Shown here piece by piece: positions 15,794-28,474 of a stretch of 64,000 bases of DNA. The position numbers and the translations under genes are program-made. Under the pieces are notes generated by a model. The model was not told the origin of the DNA. It worked only from the letters and a program-made list of their open reading frames with translations, and did not search any database. This stretch comes from Rothia nasisuis (GTDB lineage: Bacteria > Actinomycetota > Actinomycetes > Actinomycetales > Micrococcaceae): positions 232,570 to 296,569 of the forward strand of contig NZ_CAKMSB010000003.1 in assembly GCF_928381405.1 (NCBI RefSeq), in the 5' to 3' direction. How positions within the stretch are numbered: the first letter of the stretch is position 1; every line of letters starts with the position of its first letter.

Positions 15794-18434
15794 TCTTACC
15801 TCCGTGTGCGTCTACGGTGTCGGCTACTGCCTGTAGGGTGTCGTTTTCTAAAGTTACTTCATCTGCCGGCTTTTCGGTGCTTTCTGCGCCGTTTTCGTCG
15901 GTGTTGTTTAACTCATCGATGTTGCGTTCATAGTTGCGGGCGACTTCGAGAATTTCATCGTTTTTGCCGGGCTTAGCGAAAATAACACCCATGGTGTCTC
16001 GCCCCTTGGCTGGCACTTCGGAAACTGAGGTACGCACGACCTTACCAGACTGCATAACGACCATAATCTCGTCCTCTTCACCCACGATGAGGCCGCCGAC
16101 TAGCTCGCCGCGGTCTTCAGCCAGTTTGGCGACCTTGATGCCGAGGCCGCCACGACCCTGAACACGGTACTGGTCGATTCGGGTGCGTTTGGCATATCCG
16201 CCTGCGGTGACCACGAAGACGAAAGAATCATCGGTGACCACATTCATGGAGAGCAGTTCGTCTCCGTCACGGAATTTCATGCCGGTCACACCGGAGGTTG
16301 CGCGACCCATGGGGCGCAGGGCCTCATCGGTGGCAGTGAAGCGTAGGGATTGACCCTGGCGGGAGATGAGGATGAGGTCGTCCTCAGCGCTGGCCAGCTG
16401 CGCTGAGACCAGCTCGTCACCGTCGCGCAGGTTGATGGCGATGACGCCGGCGGCGCGGTTGGTGTCATAATCTGAGAGGGCAGTCTTTTTGACTAGGCCA
16501 TTCTTGGTGGCAAGTACCAGGTAAGGGGCGTCCTCATAGGATTTGAGCTCCATGACCTTGGCGATGGTTTCCTCCGGCTGGAAGGCTAGCAGGTTAGCCA
16601 CGTGTTGCCCCTTGGCATCACGGCCAGCTTCCATGAGTTCATAGGCCTTGGTGCGGTACACACGGCCCAGATTGGTGAAGAAGAGAATCCAGGAGTGGGT
16701 GGAGGTGACGAAGAAGTGCTGGACGACGTCGTCCCCGCGTAGCGAAGCACCCTTGATGCCCTTGCCTCCGCGATGCTGGGAGCGGTACTGGTCGCTGCGA
16801 GTGCGCTTGACGTAGCCGCCGCGGGTGATGGTGACGACCATTTCTTCCTCGGGGATGAGGTCCTCCATCGACATATCACCGTCGTAACCCATGAGGATCT
16901 TGGTGCGGCGCTCGTCGCCAAAGCGGGCAACGATTTCAGCCAATTCTTCAGAGATGATGGAGCGCTGGCGGTCCTCTGAGGCGATAATCGCGTTGTACTC
17001 GTCAATCATGCGCATGAGTTCTGCGTGACGGTCCTGAATCTTCTGACGTTCCAGGGCGGCCAGGCGGCGCAGCTGCATATTGAGGATAGCCTGGGCCTGG
17101 GCCTCGTCAATGTCGAGGAAGTCCATCAGGGCTGTGCGTGCTTCGTCAGCGGTGGGTGAGCGACGAATGAGCGCGATGACCTCATCGAGGGCATCGAGGG
17201 CCTTGAGTAGGCCGCGCAGGATATGCGCCTCTTCTTCGGCCTGACGCAGGCGGTAGCGGGTGCGGCGCACAATGACTTCGAGCTGGTGGTTGACCCAGTG
17301 GCGGATGAAGGCATCCAGCGAGAGGGTGCGGGGCACACCGTCCACAATAGCCAGCATATTGGCGGAGAAGTTTTCCTGCAGCTGGGTGTGCTTGTAGAGG
17401 TTGTTCAGCACCACCTTGGGCACAGCGTCGCGCTTGAGGACGATGACCAGGCGCTGGCCGGTACGGCCGGAGGTTTCGTCGCGCAGGTCGGCGATACCGG
17501 TGATCTTGCCGTCCTTGACCAGTTCAGCAATCTTGATGGCCAGGTTATCGGGGTTGGCCTGGTAGGGCAGCTCGGTGACGACCAGGCAGGTGCGGCCCTG
17601 AATCTCTTCAACATTGACTACAGCGCGCATGGTGATGGAGCCGCGGCCGGTGCGGTAGGCATTCTCGATACCCTTATGCCCCAAGATAGTGGCACCGGTG
17701 GGGAAGTCGGGGCCCTTAATGCGGGCAATAAGGGCTTCAAGCAACTCTTCGTTGGAGGCCTCGGGGTTCTGCAGGAACCACTGCACACCGTCAGCAACCT
17801 CACGCAGATTGTGCGGGGGAATATTGGTGGCCATACCGACCGCAATACCGGATGAGCCGTTGACCAGCAGGTTGGGAATACGAGAGGGCAGGACGACCGG
17901 CTCCTGGTTCTTGCCGTCGTAGTTGGGCTGGAAGTCCACGGCGTCCTCGTTGATGTCTCGCACCATTTCGAGGGCCAGGGGGGCCATCTTAGTTTCGGTG
18001 TAGCGGGGGGCCGCAGCACCGTCATTGCCGGGGGAGCCGAAGTTACCCTGGCCAAGAGCCAGGGGGTAGCGCATGACCCAGTCCTGGATTAGACGGACCA
18101 GGGTGTCGTAGATAGGGGCGTCGCCGTGGGGGTGGTATTGGCCCATAACTTCACCGACCACGCGGGCGCACTTGTTGAAGGAGCGCTCGGGGCGGTAGCC
18201 GCCGTCGTACATGGCGTAGATGACGCGGCGGTGCACAGGCTTGAGACCATCGCGCACGTCGGGCAGGGCGCGGCCGATAATGACGGCCATGGCGTAATCC
18301 AGGTAGGAGCGCTCCATCTCGGAGCGCAGGTCGACAACCTCAACGTTACCGCCGGCCGGTGCCGGGGTTGCATCGGTTGCAACGATATCGCCCTCAATGG
18401 GCTGGGGTGAGCTGGTGGTGTTCTCGTCGCTCAT
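15783..18434 (-). CDS. gyrA: DNA gyrase subunit A
   Basis: 883 residues, with an N-terminal breakage-reunion domain (about 33-520) and six-bladed C-terminal DNA-wrapping repeats (from about 530). With GyrB it introduces negative supercoils. The catalytic Tyr lies in the RYTETKMA segment. The quinolone region reads [10 protein letters not shown], with Ala106 and Pro107 where E. coli has Ser83 and Ala84; Asp110 matches Asp87. The C-terminal tail is acidic. It follows gyrB after 75 bases and overlaps DUF3566. Confidence 0.97.
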   Translation of the reverse strand: MSDENTTSSPQPIEGDIVATDATPAPAGGNVEVVDLRSEMERSYLDYAMAVIIGRALPDVRDGLKPVHRRVIYAMYDGGYRPERSFNKCARVVGEVMGQYHPHGDAPIYDTLVRLIQDWVMRYPLALGQGNFGSPGNDGAAAPRYTETKMAPLALEMVRDINEDAVDFQPNYDGKNQEPVVLPSRIPNLLVNGSSGIAVGMATNIPPHNLREVADGVQWFLQNPEASNEELLEALIARIKGPDFPTGATILGHKGIENAYRTGRGSITMRAVVNVEEIQGRTCLVVTELPYQANPDNLAIKIAELVKDGKITGIADLRDETSGRTGQRLVIVLKRDAVPKVVLNNLYKHTQLQENFSANMLAIVDGVPRTLSLDAFIRHWVNHQLEVIVRRTRYRLRQAEEEAHILRGLLKALDALDEVIALIRRSPTADEARTALMDFLDIDEAQAQAILNMQLRRLAALERQKIQDRHAELMRMIDEYNAIIASEDRQRSIISEELAEIVARFGDERRTKILMGYDGDMSMEDLIPEEEMVVTITRGGYVKRTRSDQYRSQHRGGKGIKGASLRGDDVVQHFFVTSTHSWILFFTNLGRVYRTKAYELMEAGRDAKGQHVANLLAFQPEETIAKVMELKSYEDAPYLVLATKNGLVKKTALSDYDTNRAAGVIAINLRDGDELVSAQLASAEDDLILISRQGQSLRFTATDEALRPMGRATSGVTGMKFRDGDELLSMNVVTDDSFVFVVTAGGYAKRTRIDQYRVQGRGGLGIKVAKLAEDRGELVGGLIVGEEDEIMVVMQSGKVVRTSVSEVPAKGRDTMGVIFAKPGKNDEILEVARNYERNIDELNNTDENGAESTEKPADEVTLENDTLQAVADTVDAHGGKSEH

Positions 18435-18509
18435 AAATTCCTCTGTTCGTATCCTTGACTTCTTTTATTCCCTAAAGGTTATATAGCGCATTTTTCATGC
18501 GAAAACCCT

Positions 18510-20846
<2,337 letters not shown>

Positions 20847-21452
20847 TTATCCGTAGGTGTCTCGGGGCCCGCGCCCACCGGGGGCCACGCGGCGTCCTTT
20901 CTTCCAGGAGGGGGCAGTCGGCCCAAAGGCACGCACGTCAGTCACAATCTCATCGCCAAGCTCGCTATTGAAGCGGCGCATAATGTCGTACTTCATTTGA
21001 CGAACCTGCACTGCCCAAGCCGTTGACTCACAGCGCACGGTAAGAACACCACCCTCAAAAGTTTCTGGTATTGCCTTACACGCCAAAGAAGGCCCTGCAA
21101 TCTGATCCCAGCGGGCTAAAACTGAAGAGACAGCTAGGGGAGTGGTCCAGCCGCGCTCCATAATGACGCGATTTAGCAGACCGGCCAAGCTCTGTGGATC
21201 GCGGCTGCTCGGCCCGGCCTCACTGTAACCACCGAGTTGACTGACGCCATTTTCACTGCTGAAGCGGCGCACCTTTGGGCCCGATTCTACCTTCATAGCC
21301 CGACCAAAATCCTTGATGATTTTGCGGCCAGCTGCACCCTGGACACGGTGCTCACCCCGAGCTTCTTTGGCAGCACGAATTCGGCTGAGTAGGGCGTGAG
21401 GGGCATCCACCCCCTCCGCTAAATACATCTCATCAGACATAGAATCACCCAT
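20847..21452 (-). CDS. dciA: DUF721 protein, DciA-type helicase loader
   Basis: 201 residues. The conserved DUF721 part is the C-terminal half, with WDQIAGPSLACKAIPETFEG, then LTVRCESTAWAVQVRQM and the LG-x-EIVTDVRAFGP ending. The N-terminal half is low-complexity. DciA proteins assist DnaB loading in bacteria without DnaC, and this window also encodes DnaB. The gene sits between recF and gyrB as in other actinobacteria, 6 bases after recF, so it is translationally coupled to it. Confidence 0.88.
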   Translation of the reverse strand: MGDSMSDEMYLAEGVDAPHALLSRIRAAKEARGEHRVQGAAGRKIIKDFGRAMKVESGPKVRRFSSENGVSQLGGYSEAGPSSRDPQSLAGLLNRVIMERGWTTPLAVSSVLARWDQIAGPSLACKAIPETFEGGVLTVRCESTAWAVQVRQMKYDIMRRFNSELGDEIVTDVRAFGPTAPSWKKGRRVAPGGRGPRDTYG

Positions 21453-21458
21453 AGTTAT

Positions 21459-22658
21459 TTATTCCCTTCCAGGCATACTAGCGGGTGAATCCATCTCGAC
21501 CCAGGCTTTACCTGGAGAAACACGTACCAGGGTAATATCGCCGAGTTCCGGAGGAATATCATGAGCAACAGCCGTCGTCACCAAAACCTGCTCAGCTCCA
21601 GCAACGATTGATCCCAGCCGGTGACGGCGGTCTGTGTCGAGTTCAGCAAAAACATCGTCCAAAATCAAAATGGGCGAGGCGCCTTTTGCATCGCTACTAT
21701 CTGCCAGGTGAACATACCAGGCGCCCAGTTTGAGGGCTAGGGCATACGACCAGCTCTCACCGTGTGAAGCGAAACCCTTAACAGGTATTCCCCCCAATTC
21801 CAATGCCAGATCGTCGCGATGAGGGCCTACCAGAGTGACTCCCCGGTCAATTTCTTCAGTTTGTTTAGACTCAAAGCCACGGAGCAGCGCATCACGGATG
21901 TCGTTCACATTCATACGCGAAGCCTGGGGGAGTATCTGCCCCGAAATGGGTGGAAAACTGGTTGATTCATACACCGCAGTCACCGTCTTAGAACCGTCCG
22001 TCAGCTGTTCATATGCTCGCTGTACTTGAGGTAGGAGCAGAGCCAGGGTACGTAAACGTGCCTGTATAAGGTGAGCCCCGGCGTTCGCAAGTTGCTTGTT
22101 CCATACCTCCAGAGTGTGGGCGTCGTCCCCGCTACCCGCACGCCGTGAACGCATAGATTTCAGCAAAGAATTACGCTGACGCAGCACCTTCTCATAGTCA
22201 GCTCGGTAGGCTGCTACAGCAGGACGTAGCGAAACCGCCAGATCATCGAGAAAACGGCGGCGGGTAGAGGGATCACCTTTGACCAGGTGCAGATCTTCGG
22301 GAGAGAAGAGCACAGTACGAGTCACACCTAGTGCCTCACGGGCACGCACAGGAGCTGCCCTGTTGATACGGACCCGGTTACTGTGGCCGGGGGCCAGCTC
22401 AAACTCCAGCACTGTTTGCTGATTGCCACGCACCGTTCTGGTGCGAATGTAGGCACGCTGTGCCCCCACACGTACCAACGGTGAATCCTGCGATACTCGG
22501 TGTGAAGAGAGCTGAGCAGTGTAATCAATTGCCTCAACAATGTTGGTCTTACCCACACCGTTAGGACCCAAAAAGACCGTGACCCCGGGAGATAATGGCA
22601 GGTTCAGTAGCCGGTAGGTGCGGTAGTCCATCAATGAAAGATGGTCAATGTACAGCAC
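21459..22658 (-). CDS. recF: DNA replication and repair protein RecF
   Basis: 399 residues, SMC-like ATPase: Walker A GPNGVGKTN, signature-like GFASHGESWSYALAL, Walker B ILILDDVFAELD. It helps load RecA at gaps with RecO and RecR. It lies between dnaN and the dciA-like gene. ATG 22658 starts a canonical MLYIDHLSLMDYR N-terminus. Confidence 0.96.
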   Translation of the reverse strand: MLYIDHLSLMDYRTYRLLNLPLSPGVTVFLGPNGVGKTNIVEAIDYTAQLSSHRVSQDSPLVRVGAQRAYIRTRTVRGNQQTVLEFELAPGHSNRVRINRAAPVRAREALGVTRTVLFSPEDLHLVKGDPSTRRRFLDDLAVSLRPAVAAYRADYEKVLRQRNSLLKSMRSRRAGSGDDAHTLEVWNKQLANAGAHLIQARLRTLALLLPQVQRAYEQLTDGSKTVTAVYESTSFPPISGQILPQASRMNVNDIRDALLRGFESKQTEEIDRGVTLVGPHRDDLALELGGIPVKGFASHGESWSYALALKLGAWYVHLADSSDAKGASPILILDDVFAELDTDRRHRLGSIVAGAEQVLVTTAVAHDIPPELGDITLVRVSPGKAWVEMDSPASMPGRE

Positions 22659-22687
22659 AACCTCCTAGCAATGACGTGTCAGCGACT

Positions 22688-23815
22688 TTATTGATTCTGC
22701 AGACGAATAGGCATGAGCAAGTAGCGGTAGTTTTTCTCGTCTTCAGCCTGCCAGTCTTCCTGCTCCGAAAGAACAACGGGCTTGCGCGGGTCGGTGAATG
22801 AGAAGCGCACAAACTTGTTGGCTGTGAAGGTGTGTAGTCCCTCAGAAAGGTAGCTGGGGTTGAAAGCTACAGTGATGTCTTCACCGTGCAGATGGGCCTG
22901 GAGGGTTTCGGAGGCCTGGGCGTCCTCACCTGTGCCGGCGTCCAGAGTAACCTCACCCTGGCTGAAAGCCAGACGTACGGGAGTGTTACGCTCAGCAACC
23001 AGGGAGACACGGCGGACGGCCTCAAGAAGGTCGGCGGTTCGAACGATTGCATAGGTGGGAGTTGTTTCGGGAAAGAGCGAGCGAATTTTAGGGTACTCAC
23101 CATCTACCAAAAGACTGGTCGTACGTCGAGAATCTGATTCAAACCCGATAAGTTCGTGAGCATCAGACAGAGCGATTGATAGTTCACCAGCACCGCCTAG
23201 AGTCTTAGCAACCTCAGACAGTGTTTTCGCCTTGACGAGTGTAGCGGTTGAAATAGCTGAGTCTGTAGGGTTCCAGTTTAGCTCGCGCATAGCCAGCCGA
23301 TAGCGATCGGTGGCAAGTAGGGTCATCTGGTTACCTTCGATTTCCATGCGCACACCGGTCAGAATGGGCAAAGTGTCGTCTTTTGATGCAGCAATAGAAA
23401 CCTGTGCAACAGCTTTCGCAAATTCTGACCCCTCAACAGTACCGGATACAGCGGGTAGTGCAGGGAGCTCAGGGTAGTCAGAAACCGGCATGGACGAGAG
23501 GTTAAAGTTTGATGAGCCGCAGGTCAAGTGAACTTTGCCTTCATGTAGCTCAAAGGTCACGTCTGCTTTAGGAAGAGACCTGCAAATATCAGCGAGTAAG
23601 CGGCCTGATATGAGAGCTTCACCCTCTTCAGCGATATTGGCCTCGATGTTCAGCTTAGCTGAGGTCTCATAGTCGAAACTGGCAATTGAAACTTCACCGG
23701 ATGCAGCCTTAATGAGCAATCCTGAGAGTACGGGCACTGGGGGGCGGGGGGAGAGGGAACGGGCAGTCCAGCTGACGGCCTCGGCTAAGGTATCGCGTTC
23801 GACAGTAAATTTCAC
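22688..23815 (-). CDS. dnaN: DNA polymerase III sliding clamp (beta subunit)
   Basis: 375 residues, three clamp domains; begins MKFTVERDTLAEAVSW and ends with the YLLMPIRLQ peptide. It encircles DNA and tethers the replicase. Located between dnaA and recF with a 456-base gap to dnaA that carries DnaA boxes. Two perfect TGTAATTACA palindromes lie about 100-150 bases before its start. Confidence 0.97.
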   Translation of the reverse strand: MKFTVERDTLAEAVSWTARSLSPRPPVPVLSGLLIKAASGEVSIASFDYETSAKLNIEANIAEEGEALISGRLLADICRSLPKADVTFELHEGKVHLTCGSSNFNLSSMPVSDYPELPALPAVSGTVEGSEFAKAVAQVSIAASKDDTLPILTGVRMEIEGNQMTLLATDRYRLAMRELNWNPTDSAISTATLVKAKTLSEVAKTLGGAGELSIALSDAHELIGFESDSRRTTSLLVDGEYPKIRSLFPETTPTYAIVRTADLLEAVRRVSLVAERNTPVRLAFSQGEVTLDAGTGEDAQASETLQAHLHGEDITVAFNPSYLSEGLHTFTANKFVRFSFTDPRKPVVLSEQEDWQAEDEKNYRYLLMPIRLQNQ

Positions 23816-24271
23816 TGGTCACCTTCCAAACTCTGTGTCACCGCTAGAAACCCTGAACATGGGCGTAGCTAGTTACCCAGTCTACCGGACGGAGAAGGGC
23901 GCAGCTTTGTGTAATTACATCTCGGCATACGAAGTGGCCCGTATGGATCCATAGCTTGTAATTACAGGAACTACTGCGCACATACCAGGGTAGAACTCAT
24001 CAGTCTTTTGTTATTTGACGTTTTTTCTTTAAGGATTGTAGTGTTAATAACCCTTGTGAAAACTGTGGAAAACCCCGTTTTGCCGCGAGTTCTCAAGGAA
24101 GGCCCTGTGGCTTACCTGTGGAGAAAAACACCCACTACTGTACATGAATAGTGGATGGATATTTATGCACACCTTGGAACCCACAGCTTCTGTATATCTA
24201 TACACTTAACATCCACATTAAAACGCTCTTCTGAGTCAACCTTATCCACAAGTATTTGACTTGCGGAAACT
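23816..24271. other. dnaA-dnaN gap, part of oriC
   Basis: Contains DnaA boxes TTATCCACA at 24242-24250 and variants TGTGGAAAA (24064-24072) and TGTGGAGAA (24117-24125), plus CATCCACAT near 24210. AT-rich stretches near 24000-24060 and 24150-24200 could unwind. The strand switch of flanking genes and the second box-bearing gap at 25.9-26.2 kb support an origin here. Confidence 0.8.
23910..23966. promoter_or_regulatory. pair of TGTAATTACA palindromes upstream of dnaN
   Basis: TGTAATTACA occurs perfectly at 23910-23919 and 23957-23966, 47 bases apart, in front of dnaN. Related sites occur in the DnaA-box cluster at 9.0-9.2 kb. This looks like an operator pair for an unknown factor. Confidence 0.5.
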
Positions 24272-25918
24272 CTACGACGCATCTTTTGAACTCTGCTTAA
24301 TACGGTTGGTGAGTTCAGTGACCTGATTGAAGATAGTGCGACGCTCAGCCATCAGATTGCGAATCTTGCGGTCTGCGTACATGACTGTGGTGTGGTCACG
24401 GTCGCCTAACTCCTGGCCAATACGAGGCAGAGACATCTCAGTGAGCTCACGCAACAGATACATAGCAATCTGACGGGCATTGACCAGAGTGCGGCTACGC
24501 GACTTGGACCGTAAATCCTCAATAGTCACATCAAAATACTCAGCGGTAGCCTGCAAAACCTGCGAAGCTGTAATCTCCTGGGCACCGTCGTCCAACAACA
24601 AATCTTTGAGTACCTGTTCGGCCAGCTGCATATCAACTGGCTGCCCCTGTAAGGATGCGAAAGCGGTCACGCGAATCAGCGCACCTTCCAACTCACGGAT
24701 GTTGGTAGAGATATGCGAAGCGATATATTCCATCACATCATCGGGCACATTCAAGCCTTCGTTCTGAGCCTTCTTGCTCAGAATAGCAATGCGAGTTTCA
24801 AGCTCCGGTGGCTGAACATCGGTAATCAGACCCCACTCAAAGCGAGAACGCATGCGCTCTGCGAAACCGGTTAGCTGCTTGGGCGGCAAATCAGAGGTAA
24901 TCACGACCTGCTTCTGGTGATTGTGCAGGGCATTGAAAGTATGAAAGAACTCTTCCTGAGTGGAGTCTTTACCAGCCAGAAACTGAATATCGTCAATTAG
25001 TAGCATGTCTACATTGCGGTAAATCTGCTTAAAAGAGGTATCGTTCTTATCTCGAATCGAATTGATGAAATCATTAGTGAATTCCTCGGAGTTCACGTAG
25101 CGCACGCGCAGACCGGGGTAAAGACTCTTGGCGTAGTGGCCGATGGCGTGTAAGAGATGGGTTTTACCCAGCCCCGATCCTCCATAGATGAAGAGTGGAT
25201 TGTAGGCAGACGCCGGTGTTTCAGACACCGCGAAGGCAGCCGCGTGAGCAAATCTATTGGATCGCCCAATCACAAAACTGTCAAAGGTGTATTTGGGGTT
25301 CAGTCGAGCCGTCGAATCCCAGGTGGTGACTTCACCGCTTTCAATCGCAGCTTCGATGTCAGATAAGGACGCCACTTCATCGTTGTCAGCGGTCATATGT
25401 GCTTGAGCGGGGCCGGACTCTACCACCGGCTCAAACTCTTGCGGAGCGGGGGAGTGGGGAGAAACGTCCCGGCCTGAAAAAGCTTCAGAAACACTCTTAC
25501 TTTCCCCTTCATAGGGCACAGGCTGGGTTTCAGCGGGAGCCTGCGTTGAAGGAATCGCCACAGGTGCCGGTGACGCAGTAGGGCTCACCTTCTCAGGTGA
25601 ACTTTCCATGCTGGTGTCAATAATGAAAGCCTCAGTCACGCCCGGGCCGAAAGTTGAAGCGATCGCTTCTTGAAGCGTGCCCTTCAGCTCGTGTTGAAAA
25701 ATATCGCGCGTGAATTCACTCGGAACAGCAATGAGCAACACATTACCCATGAATGCGTGCAACTGGGCTAAACCAATATGGGCACGATGCCGCTGAGCCA
25801 CCGAGGTATCTGCGCGTAGCAGAGTCACAAGATGCATCCACTTTTTCTGAAGCTCGGGGTCCAAAAAATCGCCCACAGGCTCTCCAATCATTTGTTCAAC
25901 GCGCAAAAACTTACACAC
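24272..25918 (-). CDS. dnaA: chromosomal replication initiator DnaA
   Basis: Up to 548 residues. Domain I (about 20-95) binds helicase, domain II (100-205) is a long low-complexity linker, domain III is AAA+ with Walker A GGSGLGKT (246-253) and [12 protein letters not shown], and domain IV carries the DnaA signature [17 protein letters not shown]. It binds DnaA boxes and opens oriC. The start is uncertain: GTG 25918, TTG 25906 and ATG 25891 are all in frame and none has a clear ribosome site. Confidence 0.96.
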   Translation of the reverse strand: MCKFLRVEQMIGEPVGDFLDPELQKKWMHLVTLLRADTSVAQRHRAHIGLAQLHAFMGNVLLIAVPSEFTRDIFQHELKGTLQEAIASTFGPGVTEAFIIDTSMESSPEKVSPTASPAPVAIPSTQAPAETQPVPYEGESKSVSEAFSGRDVSPHSPAPQEFEPVVESGPAQAHMTADNDEVASLSDIEAAIESGEVTTWDSTARLNPKYTFDSFVIGRSNRFAHAAAFAVSETPASAYNPLFIYGGSGLGKTHLLHAIGHYAKSLYPGLRVRYVNSEEFTNDFINSIRDKNDTSFKQIYRNVDMLLIDDIQFLAGKDSTQEEFFHTFNALHNHQKQVVITSDLPPKQLTGFAERMRSRFEWGLITDVQPPELETRIAILSKKAQNEGLNVPDDVMEYIASHISTNIRELEGALIRVTAFASLQGQPVDMQLAEQVLKDLLLDDGAQEITASQVLQATAEYFDVTIEDLRSKSRSRTLVNARQIAMYLLRELTEMSLPRIGQELGDRDHTTVMYADRKIRNLMAERRTIFNQVTELTNRIKQSSKDAS

Positions 25919-26177
25919 AGGTTTACCGCAGTTACCCGTATCTTACTACCATGTTATCCACAGGGTGGAAAACCTGTGATTTAAGCAGGGGAGTACCTGT
26001 TTACAGTATGTGATTAAAACAGGTACCGCTAGCTCAAAGCCACAGTTTTTGCCATGAATAAGCAACATTGAGATACCTGTGGATAACTCTCGCAAGGGTA
26101 GAGGTGTTCAGCTACTATCCACAGGTGTGGGCAAACTCTCCCCATAGCCTGTGATTAAAGACCTACCCCAACCGGGC
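25919..26177. other. dnaA-rpmH gap, part of oriC with DnaA boxes
   Basis: Perfect or near-perfect DnaA boxes at 25954-25962 (TTATCCACA), 26078-26086 (TGTGGATAA) and 26115-26123 (CTATCCACA), with weaker ACCTGTGATT and CCTGTTTAC repeats between. Genes diverge from this point. Together with the dnaA-dnaN gap this is the probable replication origin. Confidence 0.82.
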
Positions 26178-26207
26178 TTGACCTTATATCTCAACCTCTT
26201 CTAGAGT
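26178..26207 (+). promoter_or_regulatory. probable rpmH promoter
   Basis: TTGACC (26178-26183), 18-base spacer, TAGAGT (26202-26207). Drives the rpmH-rnpA-yidD-yidC block. Confidence 0.6.
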
Positions 26208-26355
26208 TGTTTAGTCAAAGTGTGGCAGGACTATGCCTAGACTCGGGCCAGGCAACCGCCCAATGGCGGCACCCTGACACAAACAAGAAGCGTCAACCTG
26301 TTCGAAGAACTGTTGAAAGGTTGGCCCCCGTACCAACCATTTTTGGAGTAACCAA

Positions 26356-26493
26356 ATGAGCAAGCGGACTTTCCAGCCGAATAACCGCCGCCGCGCCAAG
26401 AAGCACGGCTTCCGCCTTCGCATGCGTACCCGTGCGGGCCGCGCTATCCTCGCGAACCGTCGTTCAAAGGGCCGTGCAAGCCTCTCCGCATAA
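26356..26493 (+). CDS. rpmH: 50S ribosomal protein L34
   Basis: 45 residues, very basic, beginning [20 protein letters not shown] and ending [13 protein letters not shown], which is the invariant L34 pattern. It sits immediately beyond oriC, followed by rnpA, the order found in nearly all bacteria. Confidence 0.97.
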   Translation: MSKRTFQPNNRRRAKKHGFRLRMRTRAGRAILANRRSKGRASLSA

Positions 26494-26589
26494 GGCTTCA
26501 CATCTCCTCGCCTCGGCTTAGCCCCTTGCGCAGGCCAGCGTGACTACGCAGCCCGCCGAGAGACGACCGAAAAGACATAAGGAGAAAAC

Positions 26590-26991
26590 GTGCTGGCACA
26601 ACAGCACCGAATGCGAGCCTCGGCTCAATTTTCAGCAACTACACGTTCCGGTGCCCGTTCAGGGCGCCGGAACTTAGTTCTATATGCGGTCAAAATAGGC
26701 GAAGAACCAACCATTGTAGGTTTCATTGTCTCCAAGGCAGTCGGAAATGCCGTCACCCGCAACAAAACTAAGCGACGCCTGCGCGAACTTATTGCTCCCT
26801 TTGTTGCGACCCACCCCACCGGCTACTCTGTGGTCGTCCGCGCTCTGCCACCAGCAGCAGCTGCACCCTACATCGAGCTTGCGGCTGACCTCACCAATGC
26901 ACTTGCCGCCATCGTCAAAAAAATTGGGCCTACTGCGCCTCCGGCAGCTGCACCACGCTCCCACATTGCCGCACAGCGAGAGGAGCTCTAA
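26590..26991 (+). CDS. rnpA: ribonuclease P protein component
   Basis: 133 residues. The RNR motif (NAVTRNKTKRRLRE) and a basic N-terminus are typical; the protein helps RNase P RNA trim tRNA 5' ends. Start GTG 26590 after AAGGAG. Stop is 3 bases before the yidD start, so they are coupled. The RNA subunit gene is not in this window. Confidence 0.95.
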   Translation: MLAQQHRMRASAQFSATTRSGARSGRRNLVLYAVKIGEEPTIVGFIVSKAVGNAVTRNKTKRRLRELIAPFVATHPTGYSVVVRALPPAAAAPYIELAADLTNALAAIVKKIGPTAPPAAAPRSHIAAQREEL

Positions 26992-26994
26992 CCC

Positions 26995-27420
26995 GTGGGC
27001 ATCTCGAACAATAAAAACCACCGAACTAGCCGCTCCGAGGCGCAAGAGCTCCCCAACGACGTCCTGCTCGAGAACGCACCTCATGAATTCGTTGTGCCCA
27101 ACACCGTTGTTCAGGCTCTCATCACTCTGCCGCAGAACGCTCTCATTGCCTTCATCAAGATCTACCGCGCTATAGTCTCCCCCCTTTATGGGAACGTCTG
27201 CCGGTACTACCCCAGCTGTTCAGCCTATGGGCTCGAAGCTCTCACCACTCACGGTGCCGTTCGCGGTCTCTCACTGACCGTCCAAAGGCTCCTACGATGC
27301 CACCCCTGGGCAACGGGTGGGCTTGACCCCGTACCTGCTGGCTGCCGTACATTTACCCCCGGCACGGAACCTAAAATAATACTTCTAAACCACCCGCACC
27401 AGCACTTGAACCACTCATAG
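26995..27420 (+). CDS. yidD: membrane protein insertion efficiency factor YidD
   Basis: 141 residues. The conserved YidD core is IKIYRAIVSPLYGNVCRYYP, then SCSAYGLEAL-x-THGAVRG, LLRCHPW and GGLDPVP. An extra N-terminal stretch of about 35 residues is atypical. It is a small membrane-associated helper of YidC-dependent insertion. GTG 26995 follows AGAGGAGCT, and yidC is next. Confidence 0.92.
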   Translation: MGISNNKNHRTSRSEAQELPNDVLLENAPHEFVVPNTVVQALITLPQNALIAFIKIYRAIVSPLYGNVCRYYPSCSAYGLEALTTHGAVRGLSLTVQRLLRCHPWATGGLDPVPAGCRTFTPGTEPKIILLNHPHQHLNHS

Positions 27421-27478
27421 GCGCTGACTGCAATCCACCACAACCGGCTCACACATCTACCGAGCCAGGGAGAGAACT

Positions 27479-28450
27479 ATGTTCGACATCATTCTCTGGC
27501 CCTTCAAATGGATCGTCTCTGCGATTCTCTGGGCATTTCACGAACTTTTCACCGCTATGGGCATGGACCCAGCATCAGGTTTTACCTGGGTGCTGGCCAT
27601 TATCGGCCTGACTCTGGTCATGCGAACCCTCACCATCCCGCTCTTTATGCGCCAAATCAAGGCCATGCGCGGCATGCAGGAGCTCCAGCCTGAACTGGCA
27701 AAACTGCAGGCAAAATACAAGGGCAAGACCGACCAGCTCTCCCGCCAGGCCATGGCCCAGGAGCAGATGGCTCTCTACCGCGAATCCGGCTCTAACCCGC
27801 TCGCCTCCTGCATGCCAATTCTGGTTCAGATGCCCATCTTCTTTGGCCTCTTCCAGGTGCTCAACGGCGTACCCAGCGCAGCTGCTAACAACGAGAGCAT
27901 CCTGATGCTCTCCAACGATAAGGTTGAGCAGTTCAACGACGCCTACATCTTTGGTGCACCCCTCTTCTCCACCATGCTGAACCCCGGCGACGGCAATCAC
28001 GCAGCCACCATCATCATCGCCGCCATCATGGTTGTGCTCATGAGCGCCACCCAGTTCTACATCACCAAGCAGCTCTCGGTGAAGAACATGTCGGACGCTG
28101 CCAAACAGTCCCCCATATACCGCCAGCAGCAGATCATGCTCTACGTGCTACCTCTGGTCTTCGCTATTTCTGGCATTAATTTCCCTCTGGGTGTTCTGGT
28201 CTACTGGACTGTCTCGAACTTCTGGACCCTGGGCCAGCAGTACTGGGTTATCCGTAACAAGCCCACCCCCGGTTCCCAGGCCGAGCGTGAACTCAACGAG
28301 CGCCGCGCAGCCAAGGGCCTGCCCCCCGTTGGCAAGACCAAGGAAGAGCACGAGGCTGAGGTCGAAGCCCAGCGCGAGCGAGCCAACCGCGGCCAGCGCG
28401 TCCAGCCCATGAGTAAGAAGCGCCAAAAGCAGCAGAACAAGAAGAAATAA
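27479..28450 (+). CDS. yidC: membrane protein insertase YidC (Oxa1-type)
   Basis: 323 residues with five membrane helices and the Oxa1/YidC core (IPLFMRQIKAMRGMQELQPE; QMPIFFGLFQVLN). The C-terminal tail is Lys/Arg-rich and likely touches the ribosome. It inserts membrane proteins alone or with SecYEG. No lipoprotein signal is present, as in other actinobacterial YidC. Followed by khpB in the same operon. Confidence 0.95.
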   Translation: MFDIILWPFKWIVSAILWAFHELFTAMGMDPASGFTWVLAIIGLTLVMRTLTIPLFMRQIKAMRGMQELQPELAKLQAKYKGKTDQLSRQAMAQEQMALYRESGSNPLASCMPILVQMPIFFGLFQVLNGVPSAAANNESILMLSNDKVEQFNDAYIFGAPLFSTMLNPGDGNHAATIIIAAIMVVLMSATQFYITKQLSVKNMSDAAKQSPIYRQQQIMLYVLPLVFAISGINFPLGVLVYWTVSNFWTLGQQYWVIRNKPTPGSQAERELNERRAAKGLPPVGKTKEEHEAEVEAQRERANRGQRVQPMSKKRQKQQNKKK

Positions 28451-28474
28451 ATGGCAGCTACAGGAGGAAAACCC

